Below, one piece after another: positions 1 to 7,154 of a stretch of DNA of 64,000 bases (positions within the stretch are counted from its first letter, which is position 1; every line of letters begins with the position of its first letter). The notes below the pieces were generated by a model, which saw only the letters and a list, made by a program, of their open reading frames with translations, did no database searches and had not been told where the DNA came from. A program made the position numbers and the translations under genes. This stretch comes from Halorussus caseinilyticus (GTDB lineage: Archaea; Halobacteriota; Halobacteria; Halobacteriales; Haladaptataceae), in assembly GCF_029338395.1 (NCBI RefSeq), contig NZ_CP119809.1, forward strand, positions 1,364,001-1,428,000. Reading direction: 5' to 3'.

Positions 1-894
1 TCGTACCCCAAGGCCTCCCACGCCGACCTCACCGAGAAGTTGGCCGACGAGTGGGGCGTCTCGCCCGGCCAAATTTGGCTCGGCAACGGCGGCGACGGCG
101 TACTCGATTACCTCGCGCGCGCGATGCTCGAACCCGGCGACACCGTTCTCGTCCCCGAACCGGGGTTCGCCTACTACGGGATGAGCGCCCGCTTTCACCA
201 CGGCGAGGTCGAACGCTACCACCTCTCGAAGGCCGACGACTTCGCGCTGACCGCCGAGACGGTCCTCTCGGACTACGACGACGAGCGAGTCGTCTACCTC
301 ACGAGTCCCCACAACCCGACCGGCGGGCGGTTCGACCTCGAAGCGGTCGAGACGGTCGCCGACGAGACCGGCGAGGATACGCTGGTCGTCGTTGACGAGG
401 CCTACGGCGAGTTCGCGGAGGGGCCGAGTGCGGTCGAGCTCGTGGACTCGCGCGACGACGTGGCGGTCCTCCGGACGTTCTCGAAGGTGTACGGACTCGC
501 GGGCGTCCGACTCGGCTACGGCGTCGTGCCCGAGACGTGGGCCGACGCCTACGCCCGCGTCAACACGCCCTTCGCCGCGAGCGAAGTCGCGTGCCGGGCC
601 GGACTCGCCGCGCTGGACGACGACGACCACGCCGAGAAGACCGTCGAGACCGCGGCGTGGGCGCGCGAGTACGTCTACGAGCGTCTGGACGCGCCCACGT
701 GGGAGAGCCACGCGAACTTCGTCCTCGCAGAAGTCGGCGACGCCGCTGGCGTCGCAGACGTTCTCCAGCGCCGGGGGGTCATCGTCCGGGACTGCACGAG
801 CTTCGGCCTGCCCGAGTGCGTCCGCATCACCTGCGGGACGAAAGACGAGACCCGACGCGCGGTGTCGGAACTCAACGAGGTGCTGTCGTCGTGA
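1..894 (+). CDS. hisC: Histidinol-phosphate aminotransferase, 5' end outside window
   Basis: PLP-dependent class I/II aminotransferase that converts imidazole-acetol phosphate plus glutamate to histidinol phosphate in histidine biosynthesis; cytosolic. The open frame runs in from base 1 (reads SYPKASHADLTEKL), so the N-terminus is missing and the TTG at base 40 is not a real start. Visible family marks are the Asn in TSPHNPTGG, the VVVDEAYGEF segment around bases 388-420, and the PLP lysine in FSKVYGLAGVRLGYG, with its codon at 484-486. The gene ends in a GTGA overlap with the downstream kinase, so the two are likely co-transcribed and translationally coupled. A closely related class I aminotransferase cannot be excluded, but the context and length fit HisC. 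Confidence 0.85.
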   Translation, partial: SYPKASHADLTEKLADEWGVSPGQIWLGNGGDGVLDYLARAMLEPGDTVLVPEPGFAYYGMSARFHHGEVERYHLSKADDFALTAETVLSDYDDERVVYLTSPHNPTGGRFDLEAVETVADETGEDTLVVVDEAYGEFAEGPSAVELVDSRDDVAVLRTFSKVYGLAGVRLGYGVVPETWADAYARVNTPFAASEVACRAGLAALDDDDHAEKTVETAAWAREYVYERLDAPTWESHANFVLAEVGDAAGVADVLQRRGVIVRDCTSFGLPECVRITCGTKDETRRAVSELNEVLSS

Positions 895-1418
895 GGGTCG
901 CCGTCACCGGCACGCCCGGAACGGGCAAGACTTCGGCGGTCGAAGCCCTCGAAGACGAGACCGGATTCGGAGAATCCGGTCTCGAAGTCGTCCACCTCAA
1001 CGACCTGATTCGAGACGAAGACCTCTGGGACGAACGCGACGAAGCGCGCGATAGTCTCGTCGCGGACCTCGACGCGGTGGCCGAGCGACTGGCCGACCGC
1101 GAGGAGTTGCTGGTCGAGTCTCATCTCGCTCACCACCTCGACGCCGACAGGGTGGTCGTCCTGCGGTGTCACCCCGAGGAGTTAGAGCGCCGCCTCACCG
1201 AGCGTGGGGAGTCCGACGCGAAAGCCGCCGAAAACGCCGAGAGCGAGGCTCTCGACGTTATTCTGTCCGAGACCGTGAACCGCCACGGCGTCGAGAACGT
1301 CTACGAGGTCGAGACCACCGACCGGTCGCCCGACGAGGTGGCCGCCGCAATCGCGGCAGTCGTCGCGGGCGACCGAGAACCGAGCGCCGGAACCGTCTCG
1401 TACATCGACTACCTATGA
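891..1418 (+). CDS. AK6/Fap7-type adenylate kinase family NTPase
   Basis: A 175-residue P-loop kinase. The Walker A motif GTPGTGKT is at residues 7-14, followed by a short NMP-binding segment and a C-terminal LID-like region with CHPEELERRLTERG. This arrangement is that of the archaeal/eukaryotic AK6 (Fap7) group, which phosphorylate AMP and, in better studied members, help small-subunit ribosome maturation. The GTG start at 891 overlaps the hisC stop by four bases, and the stop overlaps the next ATG by four (ATGA at 1415-1418), so it sits in the middle of a three-gene operon. The biological role here is inferred from the family. Confidence 0.8.
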   Translation: MRVAVTGTPGTGKTSAVEALEDETGFGESGLEVVHLNDLIRDEDLWDERDEARDSLVADLDAVAERLADREELLVESHLAHHLDADRVVVLRCHPEELERRLTERGESDAKAAENAESEALDVILSETVNRHGVENVYEVETTDRSPDEVAAAIAAVVAGDREPSAGTVSYIDYL

Positions 1419-2023
1419 CCCTCGACCAGTTCCGACACGTCGCCGACCGGATACTCGACCCGCTGGTGTCGGTCTCGACCAGACTCGGCCTGACCCCCGA
1501 CGCGGTTAGCGTCGTCGCCTTCGTGCTGGCGGGCGGTGCTGGCGGCGCGTTCTACTTGGGCGAGCAGGCACCCGTCTGGTACCTCGCGGGCGCGGTCCTC
1601 GTCTTCCTGAACGGGTGGTTGGACCTGTTAGACGGCGCGCTGGCGCGGGAACTCGGCACCGACTCGAAGGCGGGCGACCTGCTGGACCACGTGCTGGACC
1701 GCTACGCCGACCTCGTGATGATTGCGGGTCTGGCGGCCGGAATCAGCAGGTACGCGCTCGGTCTCGCCGCGGTGACGGGCGTGCTGATGACATCCTACCT
1801 CGGGACGCAGGCCCAAGCGGTCGGACTCGACCGGGTGTACGGCGGACTGCTCGGGCGCGCGGACCGACTCGCGCTCATCGGCGTGACGGGTGTCCTCGCC
1901 GCCGCGGTGTCGGGGACCGTCGCCGGTCTGACAGTCGTCGGGTGGCTCTTGGTCGTGTTCGCCGTCGTGGGCCACGTCACGGCGCTTCAGCGGTTTTACT
2001 ACGCGTGGCGCGCGCTGTCGTAG
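1415..2023 (+). CDS. CDP-alcohol phosphatidyltransferase family membrane enzyme
   Basis: A 202-residue integral membrane enzyme. It carries the complete family signature: D70, D73-G74, A77-R78, G87, D91 and D95, with the spacing D-x2-DG-x2-AR-x8-G-x3-D-x3-D. Hydrophobic stretches suggest about six membrane segments. Such enzymes transfer a phospho-alcohol from CDP-archaeol (or a CDP-alcohol) to make polar head groups of archaeal lipids. The acceptor alcohol (glycerol phosphate, inositol phosphate or serine) cannot be told from the sequence. It is the last gene of the hisC-kinase operon, starting with the ATG of an ATGA overlap. Confidence 0.85.
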   Translation: MTLDQFRHVADRILDPLVSVSTRLGLTPDAVSVVAFVLAGGAGGAFYLGEQAPVWYLAGAVLVFLNGWLDLLDGALARELGTDSKAGDLLDHVLDRYADLVMIAGLAAGISRYALGLAAVTGVLMTSYLGTQAQAVGLDRVYGGLLGRADRLALIGVTGVLAAAVSGTVAGLTVVGWLLVVFAVVGHVTALQRFYYAWRALS

Positions 2024-2108
2024 GTTCGACAGGTCACGACGGTTGGTCGGGAATTAGTTATCTTTTTTACCCTGCTATCCTCGAAATCAAGCGAGGTAGC
2101 GAAGTGTC

Positions 2109-2363
2109 ATGACGGATGAAAGACCGGGTGAATCGGGTATCAACGTGGACTTAGAAGAGATACTACCGGCGAACAGCCACATCACTATGGACGAGTTTCT
2201 CGAAGTGGCCGAGGAAGTGGACTCGCTGTTCGAGTTGAGCCGCGAAACCCGGCTTTCGCGGGAGACTTGTCGGCGCGTGCTGAAGTACTTCGAGCGAAGC
2301 GAGGAAGTCAAGCAGGGGTTCGGCTACCTGCGGGACAAGCGAAACGACGACCGACTGCCGTGA
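2109..2363 (+). CDS. Small acidic protein of unknown function
   Basis: An 84-residue soluble acidic protein that I do not recognise. The N-terminal third is disordered and Glu/Asp-rich; the middle (about residues 28-70) looks helical, with a repeated SRET pattern that could form a small helical bundle or HTH-like fold. A GAGGT Shine-Dalgarno-like sequence lies 12 bases before the ATG at 2109, and a T-rich TATA-like stretch (around 2056-2068) precedes it. It lies between the lipid enzyme and the HTH protein on the same strand. Codon usage is typical of the neighbourhood, so it is likely real. Confidence 0.65.
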   Translation: MTDERPGESGINVDLEEILPANSHITMDEFLEVAEEVDSLFELSRETRLSRETCRRVLKYFERSEEVKQGFGYLRDKRNDDRLP

Positions 2364-2410
2364 GCGCGGTCCCGAACGACGCCGACCGTGGGATTCGGCG
2401 GTCGTCGCGG

Positions 2411-2423
2411 CGTGTAATTTAAG
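2411..2423 (+). promoter_or_regulatory. TATA-box promoter of the aMBF1-type gene
   Basis: A TAATTTAAG element at about 2414-2422 lies 26-34 bases before the ATG at 2448. This places the transcription start at or next to the start codon, the common leaderless arrangement in haloarchaea. Confidence 0.55.
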
Positions 2424-2447
2424 AGCGGCGACAGACTACCCATCAGT

Positions 2448-2972
2448 ATGGTTCAGTGTGAGATGTGCGGTGCCGAGACGAGTTCCCCGAAGACCATCAA
2501 GGTCGAAGGGGCCGAGCTGGACGTTTGCGACAACTGCTCGGATTTCGGGACCGAAGTCAAGACCCAAGACGACTCTAGCTCCACCTCTACGAAGTACTCG
2601 ACTTCCTCGTCGTCGGGAAGTTCTTCCTCCTCGTCGGCGAGTACGTCGTCGAGTTCCTCCCAGTCGCGGCGCTCGGACATGTTCGACGACATGGACGAAA
2701 TCGCCCAAGACTACGACGACCGCATCCGGAACGCCCGCGAGAGCGCCGGATTGACTCAGGAGGACCTCGCCGACGAACTCAACGAGAAGGCCAGTCTCAT
2801 CCGGAAACTGGAACGGGGCGACGTGCTTCCGAGCGACGAAGTTCAGCAAAAGCTCGAAAGCCAACTCGACATCACGCTCACGGCCGGTGGCTCCGCCGAC
2901 GACGAGGAGTGGAGCGGCGGCAGTTCGACGGGCGAGTACACGCTCGGCGACGTAGTGAAGCGCAAGGACTAG
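2448..2972 (+). CDS. aMBF1-type multiprotein bridging factor (zinc ribbon plus HTH)
   Basis: A 174-residue cytosolic protein with an N-terminal zinc ribbon (C4-x2-C7 and C27-x2-C30), a very serine-rich linker (about 43-77), and a C-terminal XRE/cro-type helix-turn-helix. In the latter the IRNARESAGLTQEDLADELN and SLIRKLERGD segments are the classical helices. The order zinc ribbon, linker, HTH is that of archaeal MBF1 homologues, which contact transcription or translation machinery. The Ser tract is longer than in most proteins of the window. It has its own leaderless promoter. Confidence 0.88.
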   Translation: MVQCEMCGAETSSPKTIKVEGAELDVCDNCSDFGTEVKTQDDSSSTSTKYSTSSSSGSSSSSSASTSSSSSQSRRSDMFDDMDEIAQDYDDRIRNARESAGLTQEDLADELNEKASLIRKLERGDVLPSDEVQQKLESQLDITLTAGGSADDEEWSGGSSTGEYTLGDVVKRKD

Positions 2973-3390
2973 CGACGAGCGTCTCCGAGACCACGACCGA
3001 CGCTCGGCGGAATCGCGGCGTCGCCGCGATTCCGCGCGACGGCCGGGGTTCTCGGTCCGTTCCGCGAAGCGATGGATAGCGTGCGCTCCGACTTTTCGGT
3101 CCGCTCCGGCTTCTTTCGGTTCCACGAACGCTCGTTTCGAGCTTTCCACCCGGCGACGGAAGGAACGCAGTGACGGCCGAGGACCGCACCGAGCCGCGGG
3201 AGTCGAGCGCGCGGGGGGCTTTCTGGGAGTTCCCTGTAGCGATTGCCACGGTTGCGGTGGCGGTTCCTGCGGTCGCCGTCGCGTTCCCGACGGTGCGGCA
3301 CGACGGGAGAGAAATCTGCACTCCCATCTAACAAATCCATACCTTGCTCGGGGAAACGAATACAATCGTTTGAGAAACTAATACCGTTCT
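2973..3390. other. Gene-free stretch with a perfect hairpin and a dispersed repeat copy
   Basis: No convincing gene. Bases 3009-3033 form a perfect 12-bp inverted repeat with a one-base centre, 36 bases after the aMBF1 stop, and may end its transcript. Bases 3211-3316 resemble a dispersed repeat seen again near 16718, 40431 and 58424, with the shared pieces GGGGGCTTT and GTTCCTGCGGTCG. The open frames here on either strand have no family character. Confidence 0.6.
3009..3033. terminator. Perfect 25-base palindromic hairpin
   Basis: The arms GGAATCGCGGCG and CGCCGCGATTCC pair perfectly around a single T. The site lies just past the aMBF1 gene; terminator function is inferred from position. 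Confidence 0.45.
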
Positions 3391-4035
3391 CTACAGCGGC
3401 GCAACGAGGTCTTCCAGCGCCGCCTTCGGGTCGTCGGCCTTCGCTACGCCGCTGGCGAGCAGAACGCCCTCCGCGCCGAGGTCTTGGGCGGCGGTCAGGT
3501 CCTCGCCGGTGGAAATCCCGGCACCGCAGTAGACCGGCACGGAGTCGTCTACGCTCTCGGCGGCCGCTACCGCGTCCGTAACGATGTCGGGGTCGGCCTT
3601 GCTGACGGGCGTGCCGGTGCCGATGAGTTCCGGCGGTTCGACGGCCACCGCGTCCGGGCCGAGGGCGGCGACGGCCCCGATTTGGTCGGGGTCGTTCGCG
3701 CAGACGCAGGTTTCGAGGTCCGCGCGCTCGGCGGCGTCGAGTGCGGCGTCGATGTCCGCGAGTTTCAGTCGTCGCTCGGAGTGGTTGAGCAGGGTTCCGG
3801 TCGCACCCGCGTCGGCGGCGGCCTCGGCCAGCGTGGACCCGGTGTGACTGCCGTGTTCGACCGCGCTGACGTGCTGTGCCCACGTCTCGACGCCCGTGTC
3901 GGCGACACGCTGGAGGTGGGCGGCCTGTGGCGCGACGGCGATGGCGACGCCCGACTCGTCGCTGACTTCGCGGGCGGCGGTCGCTACTTCGACTGGGTTA
4001 CAGGGGTACGCTTTCAGGTTGACGACGACTTTCAT
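3391..4035 (-). CDS. tpiA: Triosephosphate isomerase
   Basis: A 214-residue cytosolic TIM-barrel enzyme that interconverts dihydroxyacetone phosphate and glyceraldehyde 3-phosphate in glycolysis/gluconeogenesis. N6 and K8 in VVNLKAY, the loop [14 protein letters not shown], the catalytic histidine in LLNHSERRL and the catalytic glutamate in [11 protein letters not shown] are all present, as is the phosphate-binding end YCGAGIS...[11 protein letters not shown]. The short length, about 35 residues below bacterial TIM, is the archaeal form. The ATG at 4035 is the natural start. It is separated from the upstream gene by a hairpin, so it is probably its own transcript. Confidence 0.95.
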   Translation of the reverse strand: MKVVVNLKAYPCNPVEVATAAREVSDESGVAIAVAPQAAHLQRVADTGVETWAQHVSAVEHGSHTGSTLAEAAADAGATGTLLNHSERRLKLADIDAALDAAERADLETCVCANDPDQIGAVAALGPDAVAVEPPELIGTGTPVSKADPDIVTDAVAAAESVDDSVPVYCGAGISTGEDLTAAQDLGAEGVLLASGVAKADDPKAALEDLVAPL

Positions 4036-4162
4036 ACCCGAATCGACCGGCGGACGCGACTAATAGGTTGCGAGAACGGGCAAGATTGGGGGTCGGAAGT
4101 CGGGTTTTTCCGGGCGGTTCTCGGTGATGTGCTACGCACCGGTATCGTGACGAGAACGCCCC

Positions 4163-4207
4163 GAAAGCCCCCGCCCGGTCGCGGTCACGCGACCGGGCGG
4201 GGCTTTC
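4163..4207. terminator. Long GC-rich hairpin with GAAAGCCCC arms
   Basis: The left arm (4163-4183) and the right arm (4188-4207) pair over 20 positions with one bulged base around the loop GTCA. It lies between the end of the PQQ-dehydrogenase gene and the start of tpiA, both read on the minus strand, and probably ends the former transcript. The arms resemble the palindrome at 58407-58438. Confidence 0.5.
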
Positions 4208-4298
4208 ATCCATCCCGACCGGCGGTCGGCTAGCCGAGCGTTCGCCGTGGTTTGGTCGGCCTGTCTCGCCGTCGTTCGCTTCGCGTTCGGCGAGTCGG

Positions 4299-6254
4299 TC
4301 AACTACCGTCAGTCGTCGTTTCTACCTGTCCGGTCGTCGTCTCGCCGCCCTCCGTCGTCGTTTCTGCCTGTCCGGTCGTCGTGGCGCTGGTCGTCGTCGC
4401 CTCGCCCGCAGTCAGTCGCTCGCCCTCGCCCGGCGGGACGATGCGGAACACCTCGCCCGTCTCGCCCGTGATGACGCCGGTGTCGCTCCCGAGGACGTAG
4501 AGTTGCCCCGCGTTGTCCTGCCCGAACGCGAGAATGAACTTGTTCAGTTTCCCGTTCGGCGAGTTGGCGACCTGCAACTCCTCCAGCGACCAGAGTTCGC
4601 CCTCGCTGTCCGAACGCGTGGCGGCGAAGATTCGACCCGCGGGGTCGGCCCCCGTCCGACTGTAGTCGCCGAAGACGTACTTTCCCCCGATGTCCGAGAT
4701 GGCGTCGTTGGTGTACGTGTAGCCCCCGATGACCGAGACGCCGACCCCTCGGCCTTGGAACGTGTGGGGGTACTCTATCACGGGTTCGACGAACTCCTCG
4801 CCGCCGCGCACGTCGTCGGGCGTCCGACTCGGGCACTGCTCGGGCGGTTGGTTCGGGTTCTCGGTGCTGAAGCAGTGGGTCGCCTCCTTGACGTTCCACG
4901 CGTGGTTGCCGCCGAGTTGCGCGATGTCCACCTGCTCGAAGAGGTTCTGGCCGTTCGACGCCACGAGGAAGTTGCCGTCGGGGTCGAACGACGCCCGCCA
5001 CGGGTTCCGAAAGCCCCACGCGAAGTGTTCGGGCAGGCCCGCGCCGTCGCCCGCGAAGGGGTTGTCCTCGGGGATAGCGTACGGCAGGTCGCCTTGCTCG
5101 CCGTCCACGTCGATGCGCAGGATGCTCCCCATCAGGTTCTCGGTCACGTCCTGTCCGTTGCCGCCCGCGTTGCGGTCGTACCAGTCTTCGACGTGCCCGA
5201 GTCCCACGTCGTCGGCCCCGCCGCCGTCGCCGGTCGGCACGTAGAGGTAGCCGTCCGGCCCGAACGCGAGGTCCCCCGCGTTGTGGTTGAACTGCGGCGA
5301 GGGCATCTCCAGCAGTCGGCGCTCGGAGTCGGGGACGCCACGACTCAGGTCCTCGCTCGCGCGGAACTCCGAGAGAACTTCCACGTGGTCGTACTCGTCC
5401 AACCGCGGCGTCTCGCTCCAATCGGCGCTACTCACGAACGGCGGTTCGCCCATCGGCGCGCTGTACCGGACGAACAACCGCCGGTTGTTCTGGAAGTCGG
5501 GGTGGAAGGTCAGACCGAGCAGTCCCCGCTCGTCGAAGTCGCTCCCCTCGCGGCCCCCAACGTCCACGAGTCGGTCGGCGATGTCCATGAACGGCTCCTC
5601 GCGGAGTCCGTCGGCGTCGTGGACGTAAATCTGGCCCACTTGGTCCAAGATGAATCTGCGGTCCGAATCACCCGGCGGGACCTCGAACCCGACCGGCGAG
5701 ACGAATCCGTCGGCGACTCGCTGGACGCCGACGCCCGCCCCGCGGGGCATGAACCGCTCCGCTTCGTCGGTCTGAGTCGTCGCCGCCCCCTCGAACCGGA
5801 GGTTCCCGCGCATCGACGCGGGGTGGACCTCGCAGACGTACTCGGCCATGTTCGTGCTGGCGGTGAACTGCAGAGTCTGGGTCGCGCCCTGTTCGGCGAT
5901 GATTTCGGTGCGCTCTACGGCCTCGCCCTCCCGATTGAGGATGGCGACGTTGTGGGGTAGACCGTCCAAGTTCTCCCACGTAATCGCGTACTCTTGGCCC
6001 TCCTCCAACTGGAGCGTCGGATTAGTCTGGCCCTCGATTTCCGACGGCGCGCGGCCCTGCCACCCCGCGACTTCGCCGCCGAGTCGGAACTCCTGTCGTT
6101 CCTGTCCGGCGGTCACGACCGCCCCGACGCCGACGACTGTGCCCGTGGCCGCAGTCGCCTTCAAGAAGGTCCGGCGCGACCCGAGATACGCTCCGGTCTC
6201 GCCCTTTTGTTCGTCGCTCTCTCCTTCGTCCGTCGCGTCCGGATTCCCCGTCAT
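4299..6254 (-). CDS. Tat-exported fusion of a cupredoxin domain and a PQQ-type sugar dehydrogenase
   Basis: A 651-residue predicted extracytoplasmic protein. Residues 1-50 form a Tat signal (SRRTFLKATAATG). Residues about 55-150 look like a plastocyanin/azurin-type copper domain: the ligand candidates are the His in DGLPHNVAIL and the Cys, His and Met of EYVCEVHPASMRGNL. Residues about 170-615 form a six-bladed propeller of the soluble glucose/aldose dehydrogenase (GSDH/HHIP-like) family, with the marks RGLLGLTFHPDF, FNHNAGDLAFGPDGYLYV, AWGFRNPWRASFDPDG and GGNHAWN. The C-terminus is a Thr-rich spacer without an obvious anchor. The likely chemistry is PQQ-dependent oxidation of a sugar or aldehyde with electrons passed to the fused copper centre; substrate unknown. 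Confidence 0.82.
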   Translation of the reverse strand: MTGNPDATDEGESDEQKGETGAYLGSRRTFLKATAATGTVVGVGAVVTAGQERQEFRLGGEVAGWQGRAPSEIEGQTNPTLQLEEGQEYAITWENLDGLPHNVAILNREGEAVERTEIIAEQGATQTLQFTASTNMAEYVCEVHPASMRGNLRFEGAATTQTDEAERFMPRGAGVGVQRVADGFVSPVGFEVPPGDSDRRFILDQVGQIYVHDADGLREEPFMDIADRLVDVGGREGSDFDERGLLGLTFHPDFQNNRRLFVRYSAPMGEPPFVSSADWSETPRLDEYDHVEVLSEFRASEDLSRGVPDSERRLLEMPSPQFNHNAGDLAFGPDGYLYVPTGDGGGADDVGLGHVEDWYDRNAGGNGQDVTENLMGSILRIDVDGEQGDLPYAIPEDNPFAGDGAGLPEHFAWGFRNPWRASFDPDGNFLVASNGQNLFEQVDIAQLGGNHAWNVKEATHCFSTENPNQPPEQCPSRTPDDVRGGEEFVEPVIEYPHTFQGRGVGVSVIGGYTYTNDAISDIGGKYVFGDYSRTGADPAGRIFAATRSDSEGELWSLEELQVANSPNGKLNKFILAFGQDNAGQLYVLGSDTGVITGETGEVFRIVPPGEGERLTAGEATTTSATTTGQAETTTEGGETTTGQVETTTDGS

Positions 6255-6388
6255 CGGCAGTTCGCACGCGGGACGCCCACATAAGCCGAAAGTATCGTTC
6301 TCCCAATCTAACGCGGCGTTTCCGGGTCGAAATGCGGGTTATATCCGGGTTGTACTCGGCTTACTCGCCGCCCGGCCTCGGGGTGGCT

Positions 6389-6667
6389 TCACTCGGCGAG
6401 GATAATCCAGTGGTCGTCGTCCTGCTTCTCCAGCACCGACTCCTCGCGCATCCGGACGACGTAGCCGGTGACGGTGTTCTCCAGTTCGTGGTCGGCCTTC
6501 ACCCGGACGAGGTTTCCCAGTACCCGCGCCGAGGGCGGTTTCTGGGCCGCGCCGCAGTCGTAGATTGTCAGCAGTTCGGTCTCCCGCTCGTCGTAGACGA
6601 CCACGTAAGCGTGCTGGGGGAGTCGCCACCGGTCGTCGCCGTCTTCGGCCCGCGCCAGTGTGTTCAT
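6389..6667 (-). CDS. Small conserved-looking haloarchaeal protein, unknown function
   Basis: A 92-residue acidic soluble protein beginning MNTLARAED. The frame stays open for another 113 codons upstream, but that extension is the translated 51-bp tandem repeat and a dispersed repeat, so I chose the internal ATG at 6667. The protein looks like a compact beta-rich domain (AYVVVYDERETELLTIYDCG, then LVRVKADHELENTVTGYVVRM) and may be an OB- or SH3-like fold. No catalytic motif is visible. It is divergent from nothing obvious and stands alone between the dehydrogenase and the repeats. Confidence 0.6.
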   Translation of the reverse strand: MNTLARAEDGDDRWRLPQHAYVVVYDERETELLTIYDCGAAQKPPSARVLGNLVRVKADHELENTVTGYVVRMREESVLEKQDDDHWIILAE

Positions 6668-6754
6668 GTCCGGGGGTTGTCGGCGTGACGGTAAAAGGTT
6701 CCTCGCTACGGCTTCCCAGTCGGTGTGGTGGGTCGTCGGTGGCGGTGCGAGTAG

Positions 6755-6932
6755 GTCGTCGGTGTTGGATGGAGTCGAGGTTGCGGATGGAGTCGGTGTG
6801 AGTGAGCCGTCGGTGTTGGATGGGGTCGAGGTTGCGGATGGAGTCGGTGTGAGTGAGCCGTCGGTGTTGGATGGGGTCGAGGTTGCGGATGGAGTCGGTG
6901 TGAGTGAGCCGTCGGTGTTGGATGGGGTCGAG
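6755..6932. repeat. 51-bp tandem repeat, about 3.5 copies
   Basis: Units start at 6755, 6806, 6857 and 6908 (last one partial). Units two and three are identical by eye and the first differs at a few bases. Each unit is 51 bp, so all frames stay open and give a 17-residue repeated peptide; within the unit there is a half-length echo of GGATGGRGTCG. The array sits upstream of a dispersed-repeat arm and looks like an expansion of its inner part. Confidence 0.9.
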
Positions 6933-6938
6933 GGGGCG

Positions 6939-7117
6939 GCTAGCTTCAGGCTTGAACCAATCAGGACCGCACGGCACCGCACAGCACCGCGCCTCCTCCT
7001 CCCCAACCTCCTGTGCGTCTCGGTCGTCGCTCCCTCCGGTCGCTTCTCCTTGCGATGCTCGTCCCTCGCGCGGACGGGCGCGACACGCTTGCGCGGTCGC
7101 GCCCGCGCGCGCCGACG
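6939..7117 (+). repeat. Dispersed repeat family A, copy 1
   Basis: Begins with GGCTAGCTTCAGGCTTGAAC and continues through ACCGCACAGCACCGCG, CTCCCCAACC, TGCGATGCTCGTCC and GGGCGCGACACGCT. The same ordered pieces occur at 48001-48141 and 50143-50472 in the same orientation. Confidence 0.75.
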
Positions 7118-7154
7118 ACTGTAGTAAATCCTGTAGTAAATCCGCTAACCTTTC

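Larger units (their letters stand above)
6668..7154. other. Gene-free stretch holding the 51-bp tandem repeat and a dispersed repeat
   Basis: No gene seen. Bases 6755-6932 hold the tandem repeat and 6939-7117 a copy of dispersed family A. The open frames here are repeat-driven low-complexity translations. Confidence 0.65.

Noticed and set aside
6755-6932. Tandem repeat as a possible CRISPR array
   Set aside because: The 51-bp units are continuous with no unique spacers and no cas genes nearby.
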